A DNA stretch of 35,242 bases from Nanobdellota archaeon (GTDB lineage Archaea; Nanobdellota; Nanobdellia; Pacearchaeales; GW2011-AR1): assembly GCA_022561055.1 (NCBI GenBank), contig JADFRY010000004.1, positions 1-35,242 of the forward strand, given 5' to 3'. Below the pieces are notes generated by a model. That model was given only the letters and a program-made list of their open reading frames with translations. It did no database searches and was not told where the DNA came from. Shown one piece after another: positions 7,280 through 14,087 of this stretch. Both the position numbers and the translations under genes were made by a program. Within the stretch, counting starts at the first letter, position 1. The number at the start of each line of letters is the position of its first letter.

Positions 7280-7462
7280 ATGGACCTTGGTTGGCCACAC
7301 AGTATACCTGCGATAGATGACCATCCGGAAATAAAACATACATTAGAAGTCCATTCTTTCGATAATCCCAAAGGAGAAAAAGCTAGAATTGGAGTTAGTA
7401 GATTTAGAGATGGATATGACTTATGGCTTATTGCTTCAAACGGTCATGCTGTAAGAACCTAA
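7280..7462 (+). CDS. 60-aa small protein
   Basis: MDLGWPHSIPAIDDHPEIKH continues to HTLEVHSFDNPKGEKARIGVSRFRDGYDLW and ends LIASNGHAVRT. It is polar, with alternating beta-like patterns and no TM segment. It follows the 36-aa ORF closely and lacks its own TATA box, so the two are likely co-transcribed. I recognise no family. Coding is plausible because the frame is open, the start is close to the upstream stop and the third positions are AT-rich like neighbouring genes. The opposite-strand 69-aa track ORF over the same bases has no promoter and is treated as a shadow. Confidence 0.45.
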   Translation: MDLGWPHSIPAIDDHPEIKHTLEVHSFDNPKGEKARIGVSRFRDGYDLWLIASNGHAVRT

Positions 7463-7550
7463 AAGTTTAAACGAAAAACCAGGTGATTTTTTACTTCTTC
7501 TTAGCTCTTTTTTAGAATTCTACTTTCCTATCTACTAAAGAAAAGAAATA

Positions 7551-7558
7551 TTTAAATA
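7551..7558 (+). promoter_or_regulatory. TATA box for the solute-binding protein
   Basis: TTTAAATA lies 44 nt before the ATG, predicting a leader of about 15 nt. That leader contains a Shine-Dalgarno-like GGTAAG just before the start. This contrasts with the leaderless pattern of most other genes here. Confidence 0.5.
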
Positions 7559-7594
7559 CTTTAAATTTCTTAATTTTATAGTAATAGCGGTAAG

Positions 7595-8707
7595 ATGGAG
7601 AAAGAGCAAAAACTTTGGCTGACAATTGGGTTAGTTGGTATTGTGGTTTTATTGGCGGTTTATGTTATTGGTTCTTTTGGCGGTTTAACCGGGAGTGTTA
7701 TTCTTGCTTCAGATGCAACTGATGTTGTTAGGATTGGATTCATGGCGCCTTTGACCGGTGATGCTGCTTCTTACGGAGAAAGTATAAAGAGGGGTGTAGA
7801 ATTAGCGAGAAAGGATTCTGGTTTGAATAATATTGAAATTACATTTGAGGATTCTGGGTGCGAGCCTAAAGGAGCTGTTAACTCAATAAATAAACTTATT
7901 TCAGTAAATAGAGTGCAGGCAATTGTTGGAGAAGTGTGCTCTGGGGCAACTCTTGCTGCTGCGCCAATTGCAGAGCGAAATGATGTTGTGTTAATAAGTT
8001 CTTCGTCAACGAGTCCTAAGATAACTGAAGCAGGAGATTATATTTTCAGGACAGTGCCAAGTGACGCCCTACAAGGAAATTTCGGAGCACAATTAGTCTA
8101 TGAAAAAGGATATAGAAAATTAGCAATTCTGTATAGTAATGAAGAATATGGATTAGGATTTAATAATGTTTTAGTGGATAGATTCCAAGGACAAGTTGTC
8201 ACAAGCGAAGCATTTGAAAGAGGTGCTAGTGATTTAAGAACACAATTAACAAAGATTAAAAATTCTGGAGCAGATTCTATTTATATAATAAGTAATTCTC
8301 CTGATTCTTCAATTGCCGCATTAAAGCAAATAAAAGAGCTGGGATTAAATATAAAATTATTTGGTTCTGAAGGGCTTAAGAGTGCAGACATATTAGAGGC
8401 AGGGAGCGCTGCCGAAGGACTTATTTTAACCACTGTTAGTTCTGGAACAACTGATTTTGCTGAAAATCACAAGAGAGTTTATGGAGAAGAGCCAGGACCA
8501 TTTGCAGCTCAGGCATATGATGCATTCATGGCAGTTGCCAAAGCAATAAAGCAAGGAGCTAAAACAGGAGCAGAAATAAAAGATGCTTTGTATGATATTG
8601 AATTTAACGGTGCTTCTGGCAGAATAGAATTCGACAGGAATGGAGATGTTTCGGGTAACTATAATGTTTTTGAAGTAAGAGGCGGAAAGTTTGTAGCTGT
8701 TGAATGA
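7595..8707 (+). CDS. Type I solute-binding protein (LivJ/ANF-receptor-like)
   Basis: 370 aa. An N-terminal membrane anchor (LTIGLVGIVVLLAVYVIGSFG) precedes a TG tag (LTGSVILASD). A complete Venus-flytrap receptor follows. VVRIGFMAPLTGDAASYGES is the classic first strand and ligand loop. VGEVCSGATLAAAPIAERN and LISSSSTSPKITEAGDYIFR are the second conserved block, and AAQAYDAFMAVAKAIKQG is near the end. The family binds branched-chain or other amino acids and small amides outside the membrane for ABC uptake. No permease or ATPase gene lies beside it, so it is an orphan receptor in this window. The anchor is a membrane helix rather than a lipobox. The ligand cannot be deduced by eye. Confidence 0.88.
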   Translation: MEKEQKLWLTIGLVGIVVLLAVYVIGSFGGLTGSVILASDATDVVRIGFMAPLTGDAASYGESIKRGVELARKDSGLNNIEITFEDSGCEPKGAVNSINKLISVNRVQAIVGEVCSGATLAAAPIAERNDVVLISSSSTSPKITEAGDYIFRTVPSDALQGNFGAQLVYEKGYRKLAILYSNEEYGLGFNNVLVDRFQGQVVTSEAFERGASDLRTQLTKIKNSGADSIYIISNSPDSSIAALKQIKELGLNIKLFGSEGLKSADILEAGSAAEGLILTTVSSGTTDFAENHKRVYGEEPGPFAAQAYDAFMAVAKAIKQGAKTGAEIKDALYDIEFNGASGRIEFDRNGDVSGNYNVFEVRGGKFVAVE

Positions 8708-8722
8708 ACGAGTGGTTCATCT

Positions 8723-9916
8723 TCATGCTTTCAAGAATTTAACTAGATCCTCTAAATAATATTTTCTTACAGATGTAAAAGAGTCGTTTTCTCCTGTATA
8801 AATATATGCTATGCCATCTCTTAAAATTAATCCGCTCGGGTAAGATACATCGGGAACATATCCATCGCCTCTGTCATGTTCATTTGGAAAAATAAAGGGT
8901 TTTGACCTATGAAGAAGTCTCCATGGCTCTCTCAAATCCAAGCCAAAAAGTGCTCCTCTATAAACATTATTCTTATCAACTTCATGATAAACACCAAGCC
9001 ACATGTCATCAACCTTGATTGGCGTTGGTCCGGGACCATTAGCTTCATCGTCACCTCTAACATCTAACAAGTGATGTGGGTTTCCCCAATCTATTAAATC
9101 CTGAGAATATGACATACGTGTAGCTGGCTTACATACTTGATAAAATGCATTTGGTCTTGTTAAAGCAGCATAGTCCATTCTTGGATTGCCAAGTTCATCT
9201 CTCGCATGTGTGCTCGGAAATTTTCCTTCTAACGGGATAACATCTTTTTCTCCAACAAAAATAGGCCTTGGGGTATTATTAATAGGAAGTCTTTTATATG
9301 TTTTAAAATCTCTCGTAATGGCAAATGAAGTTGAAACCCCTTCTGTTCTGTGAGGAGAAACATATGTGAGTAAATAACCTTCTCCTATCTTCGCTATCCT
9401 TATATCCTCGATACCAAACCGTTCATGTTCCCAACAAGGATAGAAACGTGATTTTGTTTCAATTCGTTCAATAGTGGTTCCATCTTTACCTAATACTGCT
9501 ATCATTTGATAAGAAATATGCCTAAGTCTGAAAGTGCCGTCTTTTCTTAATTGAACTTCTCTTTTTCCAATTTCCTCCAGAGAATTCTCGTCTTCCTCAT
9601 CAAATTCAATCCTGAATTCAGAATCGTCTCTATTTTTCACATCAAAGTATGGTAGTAAAATTTCTCCTTTAGGGCATATATGAGGAGTCTCTGTAACTCT
9701 TATCATTAAAAGAGTCTTTTCTAAACCACCTTCTTCAATAGTTTTAACTCCTGGATTGAAGGCTCCGACTACTTCCATCTCTGGTCTTGAGGGAGCAAAA
9801 TCTTCAGGCCCGAATAGTATTTCCACTCCGTCAATTGGCTCAGGGATTTGCACTCTTTCCATGATTTTGTAATCTTTAAAGCCTTTAAAAACCTTCCTTT
9901 TCTTTGATCTTATCAA
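8723..9916 (-). CDS. GH130-family glycoside phosphorylase/hydrolase
   Basis: 397 aa. Family features in order are a GAFNPG motif (~residue 51), FGIEDIRIAKIGEGYLLTYV (~167), YSQDLIDWGNP, GPGPTPIKVDDMWLGVYHEV, and the C-terminal YPSGLILRDGIAYIYTGEND followed by VRKYYLEDL. The EDxR segment holds the conserved Asp expected for acid catalysis, although the usual Pro of EDPR is Ile here. GH130 enzymes mostly phosphorolyse beta-mannosides to mannose-1-phosphate; some hydrolyse. It is cytoplasmic, with no signal peptide. The start overlaps the end of the upstream MFS gene by 4 nt (ATGA), so the two are translationally coupled and probably act on the same sugar. The substrate is inferred only at family level. 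Confidence 0.85.
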   Translation of the reverse strand: MIRSKKRKVFKGFKDYKIMERVQIPEPIDGVEILFGPEDFAPSRPEMEVVGAFNPGVKTIEEGGLEKTLLMIRVTETPHICPKGEILLPYFDVKNRDDSEFRIEFDEEDENSLEEIGKREVQLRKDGTFRLRHISYQMIAVLGKDGTTIERIETKSRFYPCWEHERFGIEDIRIAKIGEGYLLTYVSPHRTEGVSTSFAITRDFKTYKRLPINNTPRPIFVGEKDVIPLEGKFPSTHARDELGNPRMDYAALTRPNAFYQVCKPATRMSYSQDLIDWGNPHHLLDVRGDDEANGPGPTPIKVDDMWLGVYHEVDKNNVYRGALFGLDLREPWRLLHRSKPFIFPNEHDRGDGYVPDVSYPSGLILRDGIAYIYTGENDSFTSVRKYYLEDLVKFLKA

Positions 9917-11142
9917 GGTCTTTTCGGCATCTTCACAAACCTCAAAACAAAAGCTCCTGCCAAGAATAGAACAATAACAACTAAGAGGGCTTGTCTAAAT
10001 CCTAAGGAAACTGCTATGGCACCAAATAAAAGCGGACCTATGACACCACCTAATTTTTCTGTTAAACCTTGATAACCAAATAACTCGGCAACTTTATTTT
10101 TTGGTGCTAGCTCTACTAACATGGGTCTAGTAATTGTCCATAAAGCTCCTAGCAATGCGCCTCCTAAAATTCCTACAATTAAAAAAGTTACATAGGTTGT
10201 TTTAATATACAGGATAAAAATAATTATAATCCATGAAAATAAAACAATATTCAATGTTTTTTTATGTCCTATTTTATCTGTTATTTTTCCAAAAATAAGT
10301 GCGCCGGCTCCAGCAGCTATTGCCATTCCAATATACAACGGAAAAAACTGGACCAATGTTAATCCTATCTGATCTCTGGCATATAAAAATAAAAAGATTA
10401 TTGCTGTACTTGCTCCATCGACATATAAAAAAGTAGCAAGTAAAAAAATCCAGACATTCTTAAATTTCTTAATACTTTTTAATGTGGAAATTACGCTTTT
10501 AAAAGCTTTTTTAAAATGATGTTTTTTGATTTTTATTCTTGAAGTCTCTTTAACTAAAACAAAAGTAAATAATGAGAATCCAAAAAAGAGCAGGGCTATT
10601 ACAATAAATACTGTTCTTATTCCTAAGATAGTCTCAAATCCATAAAAAAAACCAATAACATATGCTACTATAACACTTAGTATTGTTCCTAAATAACCGA
10701 CGGCGGTGCCAAGACCTGATATTCTGCCGATATTTCTTTTATTTGAGATATTAACTAACATAGAATCGTAAACATCTAGACTCGCGTGATAAAAGAAATT
10801 AGCAAATAAACCAAATAATAAAACAAATGTGAGGGTAAAAAATCCCGTAAAGAAAGTGAGAATACAAGTCATCAGTGTAAATATGAAAAGTAACAGTTTT
10901 TTTCTTTTGGTTATATCAGCGACTGATCCTAAAAAAGGCACTAATAATCCAGCCAGCAACATAGAAGCTGAAAAAACTAAGCCGACATGAAAAGCATTTC
11001 CACCTTTAAGTATAACAAATAAAGGAAAATAAATAGTAATAAACAGCGCTGAGAAGATTGTATTAGCAAAATCATACATGCTCCAGCCGAATATTTGTTT
11101 TTTTAGTGACATCTCTCTTTTTAGCTGAGAAAGTTTGTACAT
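9913..11142 (-). CDS. MFS transporter (UMF1/Atg22-like)
   Basis: 409 aa with about twelve hydrophobic segments. The start region KKQIFGWSMYDFANTIFSAL (W-x-x-Y-D-x-A-N) is the hallmark of the UMF1 subgroup. The A-loop GSVADITKRKKLLL between helices 2 and 3 and GKITDKIGHKKTLN between helices 8 and 9 are standard MFS loop motifs. It is a polytopic inner-membrane carrier whose substrate is unknown. Coupling to the GH130 gene suggests an oligosaccharide or sugar. A TATA-like TTTATATT on the minus strand lies 27 nt before the ATG at 11142, supporting the long start rather than the internal Met 11. Directly upstream lies a hairpin-rich element. Confidence 0.85.
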   Translation of the reverse strand: MYKLSQLKREMSLKKQIFGWSMYDFANTIFSALFITIYFPLFVILKGGNAFHVGLVFSASMLLAGLLVPFLGSVADITKRKKLLLFIFTLMTCILTFFTGFFTLTFVLLFGLFANFFYHASLDVYDSMLVNISNKRNIGRISGLGTAVGYLGTILSVIVAYVIGFFYGFETILGIRTVFIVIALLFFGFSLFTFVLVKETSRIKIKKHHFKKAFKSVISTLKSIKKFKNVWIFLLATFLYVDGASTAIIFLFLYARDQIGLTLVQFFPLYIGMAIAAGAGALIFGKITDKIGHKKTLNIVLFSWIIIIFILYIKTTYVTFLIVGILGGALLGALWTITRPMLVELAPKNKVAELFGYQGLTEKLGGVIGPLLFGAIAVSLGFRQALLVVIVLFLAGAFVLRFVKMPKRP

Positions 11143-11196
11143 TTAGACAACTATCATTTTTAATATAAATAACTATCTGAATATGGAGTTAGTTTC

Positions 11197-11274
11197 AATT
11201 TGAGAGACCTTACAAAAACGGGGTGCCCGCAGTTGCTTCGCAACAGATAGTCTCGTAACTTCGTTGCTCAAATT
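11197..11274 (-). terminator. Multi-hairpin 3' element with terminator-like arm
   Basis: Minus strand, starting right after the stop of the 11275 gene. An outer stem AATTTGA/TCAAATT encloses a stem GAGAC/GTCTC and hairpins with GAA triloops: GTTGC/GCAAC and the weaker AAC/GTT. A further hairpin CGGG-CAC-CCCG is followed by TTTTT, which resembles an intrinsic terminator. It probably ends the upstream transcript before the MFS promoter. Confidence 0.55.
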
Positions 11275-12216
11275 TTATTCTATTTGTAACCAACCATCAT
11301 AACCAGAAATATCAATTCCGTCTTTGTTTCTATGTCTTCTCTCAATTATTCCTTCAATTAGACATTGATGTTCATATTCTATTCTAGCTTCTATACCATT
11401 AATATCAACGAAAGTATTTTTAAGTAAAAAGTCTACTCTCTCAATAAGTTCATAAGTTGTATTCGGTGGTTCTTCCCAGATTTGTTGTGAAAGTCTGTGT
11501 TTTTCATGCATTACTCTCCATGGGAAAGCAGGATTTTTATGTGCTAGTCCCAACCCATTAAGAAAGACATGGTTATGAGAAGGATCGCGGTATCGGGCTT
11601 GGACTGGCTTTGTCATGTTTTGTATCTCAGAAAGATATACTTCAAGAAATTCTTCATCCTGTCTTCTCCTTATTAGTTGTTCCAGTTCTCCATAAGAATC
11701 GCCCAAAATTATATTTGTTGACTCCCATGCGTCATTTCTTACAATTCCATTATCTTTATTTCTTATAGTGTGAGAACCATAAATTTCTACAAATTCTGAT
11801 ATAATCTTTGGAGCAGGAGCCAATCCAAACATAGCCTCGCCAGTAGTCTGTTCTCTTCTAGCCTTTCTCAAAACACCTATCCCAAACAAAATTGGCTCAC
11901 CAGCAACAATGCTCTTACTATGATAATATGGCGGACTTAATCTAAACCCATGTCTTTCATCCCATTCACACAAATTCATTCCACCTTTAAAGTGAAAGAA
12001 CCTAAGTTTTTCATCATCCTCCCATGTTAACAAAGGGTCTTCAGGTGGAGGATTAAAAAGTGCATGTACAATCCTATCTGGAATTTTTTTTAATTTATAA
12101 TACAATCCTGTTACAACTTGAGACGATGGGTGTCGTTCAATCTGTAAATTATTCTCTCTAGTTAACTCTCTAAATACTTCTCCTGTTGAGGTTGCTGGAT
12201 AAACAAATTGTTTCAT
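11275..12216 (-). CDS. Unknown protein, 313 aa
   Basis: The track start is at 12237, but a TATA box (TTTATAAT, minus strand, 12245-12238) touches that codon and sits 29 nt before the internal ATG at 12216. The leaderless start MKQFVYPATSTGEVFRELTR is therefore preferred. The protein is soluble, with no signal peptide or TM. It is rich in aromatic and charged residues (FFHFKGGMNLCEWDERHGF, AFPWRVMHEKHRLSQQIWEE) and may bind a nucleic acid or sugar, though no motif settles it. It lies just upstream of the MFS/GH130 pair but is separated by a terminator-like element, so it is probably its own unit. I do not recognise the family. Confidence 0.65.
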   Translation of the reverse strand: MKQFVYPATSTGEVFRELTRENNLQIERHPSSQVVTGLYYKLKKIPDRIVHALFNPPPEDPLLTWEDDEKLRFFHFKGGMNLCEWDERHGFRLSPPYYHSKSIVAGEPILFGIGVLRKARREQTTGEAMFGLAPAPKIISEFVEIYGSHTIRNKDNGIVRNDAWESTNIILGDSYGELEQLIRRRQDEEFLEVYLSEIQNMTKPVQARYRDPSHNHVFLNGLGLAHKNPAFPWRVMHEKHRLSQQIWEEPPNTTYELIERVDFLLKNTFVDINGIEARIEYEHQCLIEGIIERRHRNKDGIDISGYDGWLQIE

Positions 12217-12353
12217 ATCCTTGTGTATCTGTTTCATATTATAAATCTTTTGGTTAATTACTACTATTAAGTTACCATTGGATACGCCCGCTTAGGTTAA
12301 TCGCGATGTTATGTCTAATTCAGAATTCGGGATAAGATGGAAAAACGAAAGAT

Positions 12354-12674
12354 TTAATCCTTAAAAAAGAGTCCCCAGCCACCTTGACCAGATTTTGGAC
12401 TAACTGCCCTAATTTCTTCAGGCAATCTATCTCTTTCAAGTTCGTCGGTGATTAATGCTCCTAAACCATCTACATCAGAAGCTCCAATAAAATCAAATTC
12501 GTCTAATGTTGGAACGTCATTAGATTCTAAAACATGAGTTACATACATTAATTTTGTATCTGGAACTCTAACAAATCTAATATCATGGGTTGGACTTGAT
12601 TTCAATTGTCCACCTATTTCTCTTCCTATTGTGTCATATGATTGTCCTGGATTGATTCTTTTGTAGTTTTCCAT
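12354..12674 (-). CDS. Unknown 106-aa protein
   Basis: A small, acidic, soluble protein: MENYKRINPGQSYDTIGREI at the start, DEFDFIGASDVDGLGALITD in the middle and a Gly/Trp-rich end (SGQGGWGLFFKD). There is no TM segment, Cys cluster or known motif. The promoter is a purine-rich GAAAGG followed by TTTATAAG on the minus strand at 12708-12701, about 34 nt before the ATG. A second AT-rich run lies immediately before the start. It is a monocistronic hypothetical between the 313-aa unknown and the NYN gene. The strong promoter and clean start support a real gene. The function is unknown. Confidence 0.55.
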   Translation of the reverse strand: MENYKRINPGQSYDTIGREIGGQLKSSPTHDIRFVRVPDTKLMYVTHVLESNDVPTLDEFDFIGASDVDGLGALITDELERDRLPEEIRAVSPKSGQGGWGLFFKD

Positions 12675-12763
12675 TTTATATATACAGAATAATCTATCCC
12701 CTTATAAACCTTTCGTTATGTTACCACTCTCAAATTAGTATACCAAACCCTTTACGACTCTGT

Positions 12764-12780
12764 GGAAACCTTCTGTTTCC
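12764..12780. repeat. 6-bp perfect hairpin
   Basis: GGAAAC-CTTCT-GTTTCC lies in the 223-bp gap between the 106-aa gene and the NYN gene. On the minus strand it lies downstream of the NYN gene and the repeat copy. No U-tract follows, so a terminator role is uncertain. Confidence 0.4.
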
Positions 12781-12821
12781 TTGCCCTCCTTTCGGTCGAA
12801 AAACTTCTCGTAATCCTATTT

Positions 12822-12861
12822 TTTACTCCATATGTTTTTTCAAAAAATCTTTCACTCTTTT
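12822..12861. repeat. 40-bp direct repeat, displaced copy of hydrolase 3' end
   Basis: TTTACTCCATATGTTTTTTC continuing to CTCTTTT matches 14048-14087 at 39 of 40 positions. On the minus strand it encodes KRVKDFLKKHME followed by a stop, the exact C-terminus of the alpha/beta hydrolase, but with no gene body attached. Confidence 0.85.
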
Positions 12862-12897
12862 ATAAGTTCTTTATTAATTAAAGAATTCTTGATTTAT

Positions 12898-13458
12898 TTA
12901 TCTTTCCTTTTTCCATCTCCAAAAAAACTTATTAGCGACTTTCTTTGTTATAAATTTGTATCTTTTTACTTCATTAAGTAAATTTCTTGACACAATTTCT
13001 TCAAATGAGATTATTTCTACATCTTTTTCCTTATTTTTAACATATTTTACTAGCGGTACAAAATCGCCATCTCCAGAGATTAAAATCGCTTTGTCATATT
13101 TATTTTCCCAAGCATGATTTAACATATCTAAAGCTAAATGAATATCATCTCCTTTTATTGTGTAATATTCTTTTTCATCTTTAGTAAATCTTTTTTGTCT
13201 TTTACACAAAATGACTTTACATTTTGGGATTTTTCGAAGCCTTGAAAAAAGTTTTTGTTGTTCTCTAAATCTCCTTGGATTTATTTTTTGTTTTAGTGAG
13301 GCATTGTAATAAAAAATATCAACCAATTGATTTTTACCAACTATCTTTTTGATAAACTTTTCAAAATCAAAATGATAGTCTGAATATTTTGGATGTAATG
13401 TTTTTAGACCATAAACAAAATTAGCACCATCAATATAAATAGAAATTCTTTTTTTCAT
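12898..13458 (-). CDS. NYN-domain (PIN-like) ribonuclease
   Basis: 186 aa. ISIYIDGANFVYGLK at the N-terminus supplies the first catalytic Asp and the D-x-x-N of NYN/LabA-type nucleases. KGDDIHLALDMLNHAW (~103) supplies the second Asp cluster, and AILISGDGDFVPLVKYVK (~125) the S-G-D-x-D motif. The acidic metal-binding set therefore looks intact and single-strand RNA cleavage is expected. The C-terminal tail is strongly basic (RYKFITKKVANKFFWRWKKE), which may hold RNA. The gene is preceded by three hairpins, the last with a U6 tract ending 4 nt before the ATG, so expression may be attenuated or self-limited. It lies inside the 40-bp-repeat segment, which hints at transfer or a defence/regulatory role. 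Confidence 0.85.
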   Translation of the reverse strand: MKKRISIYIDGANFVYGLKTLHPKYSDYHFDFEKFIKKIVGKNQLVDIFYYNASLKQKINPRRFREQQKLFSRLRKIPKCKVILCKRQKRFTKDEKEYYTIKGDDIHLALDMLNHAWENKYDKAILISGDGDFVPLVKYVKNKEKDVEIISFEEIVSRNLLNEVKRYKFITKKVANKFFWRWKKER

Positions 13459-13461
13459 TTC

Positions 13462-13543
13462 AAAAAACCGGTATTACCTGAGTAATATCCGGGAACACGC
13501 TTGCGGTGTGTCAGAAGACTTAAGGCATCACCTGCTACCTTAA
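13462..13543 (-). promoter_or_regulatory. Structured leader / attenuator of the NYN gene
   Basis: On the minus strand, TTAAGG/CCTTAA (loop TAGCAGGTGATG) is followed by a weaker GACAC/GTGTT hairpin. Next comes CCGG-a-TATTAC-TCAG-GTAATACCGG, directly followed by TTTTTT and the ATG. A TATA-like CTTAAATAA at about 13570-13562 predicts a start near 13540, so this is the whole leader. The terminator-like last hairpin suggests attenuation or a short stand-alone RNA. Confidence 0.5.
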
Positions 13544-13635
13544 TATTAACAAATTAGGGCATTATTTAAGTCTTTCGTTAATGCAGAAAAGTTTGTCAAA
13601 ATCATCAAAAATTAATTTTTCTGTCATCATAACTA

Positions 13636-13863
13636 TTATTTCTTTTTAGACCACAATTCTATAGCACCACTAATGAAGGACGCAGTACCCAAAAAAAAGA
13701 AAATATATGGGAATGGAGCAAATGCCTGTGCTCTTATACAAGCAATAGCATTACTCTCGAAATTAAACCCACAAGGTATACTTGCTTGAAGACTAATATT
13801 AGTGAGTATGGTAGTCAAAACCATAAATGCTATTCCAAAGATAAACCATTGACTTGCTCTCAT
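13636..13863 (-). CDS. Small two-TM membrane protein
   Basis: 75 aa. The first hydrophobic segment is WFIFGIAFMVLTTILTNISL. A middle loop with two Cys (IPCGFNFESNAIACIRAQ) follows, then a second segment FAPFPYIFFFLGTASFISGA and a short basic C-terminus (LWSKKK). The two loop cysteines could form a disulfide outside the membrane. A TATA box (TTTAAATC, minus strand) sits 30 nt before the ATG, as for other leaderless genes here. It lies upstream of the NYN gene on the same strand within the repeat-bounded segment, but the NYN gene has its own promoter. I recognise no family. Partnership with the nuclease is possible but unproven. Confidence 0.6.
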   Translation of the reverse strand: MRASQWFIFGIAFMVLTTILTNISLQASIPCGFNFESNAIACIRAQAFAPFPYIFFFLGTASFISGAIELWSKKK

Positions 13864-13984
13864 AGTAAATTGATTATGTTTGAGATTTAAATATATTTCT
13901 ATTTAGGGGCACCAAGTTTTATTTTTTCGGTTCGGCAATGGACATCTTCATCGCTAACGCTCTCCAACAACATTACATTCTCGC

Positions 13985-14012
13985 TTAATTTCATTCCGCT
14001 CGGAGAAATTAA
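13985..14012. repeat. Strong hairpin downstream of the lipid operon
   Basis: TTAATTTC/GAAATTAA (8 bp) closes an inner TCC/GGA pair with loop GCTC and a two-base bulge. It lies 36 nt after the hydrolase stop on the minus strand. No long U-tract follows. It may stabilise or end the operon mRNA. Confidence 0.45.
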
Positions 14013-14047
14013 CAGCAATTTAACAGTTTAGTTTATTGACCTCAAGA

Positions 14048-14087
14048 TTTACTCCATATGCTTTTTCAAAAAATCTTTCACTCTTTT
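14048..14087. repeat. 40-bp direct repeat, copy in the intact hydrolase gene
   Basis: This copy covers the last 12 codons and stop of the hydrolase plus one flanking base. It matches 12822-12861 with a single mismatch (C for T). Confidence 0.85.

Larger units (their letters stand above)
12822..14087. mobile_element. Candidate small integrated unit bounded by 40-bp repeats
   Basis: The segment between the two 40-bp direct repeats holds the NYN nuclease, its hairpin leader, a small two-TM protein and a long hairpin. Integration into the 3' end of a gene, with the end restored by the element copy, leaves exactly this picture. No integrase is present inside, so it may be a decayed or non-autonomous element. 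A tandem duplication followed by deletion is the alternative. Confidence 0.4.

Noticed and set aside
7162-7371. 69-aa minus-strand ORF over the two small genes
   Set aside because: No promoter is visible on that strand, while the plus strand has a well-placed BRE/TATA and two consecutive ORFs.
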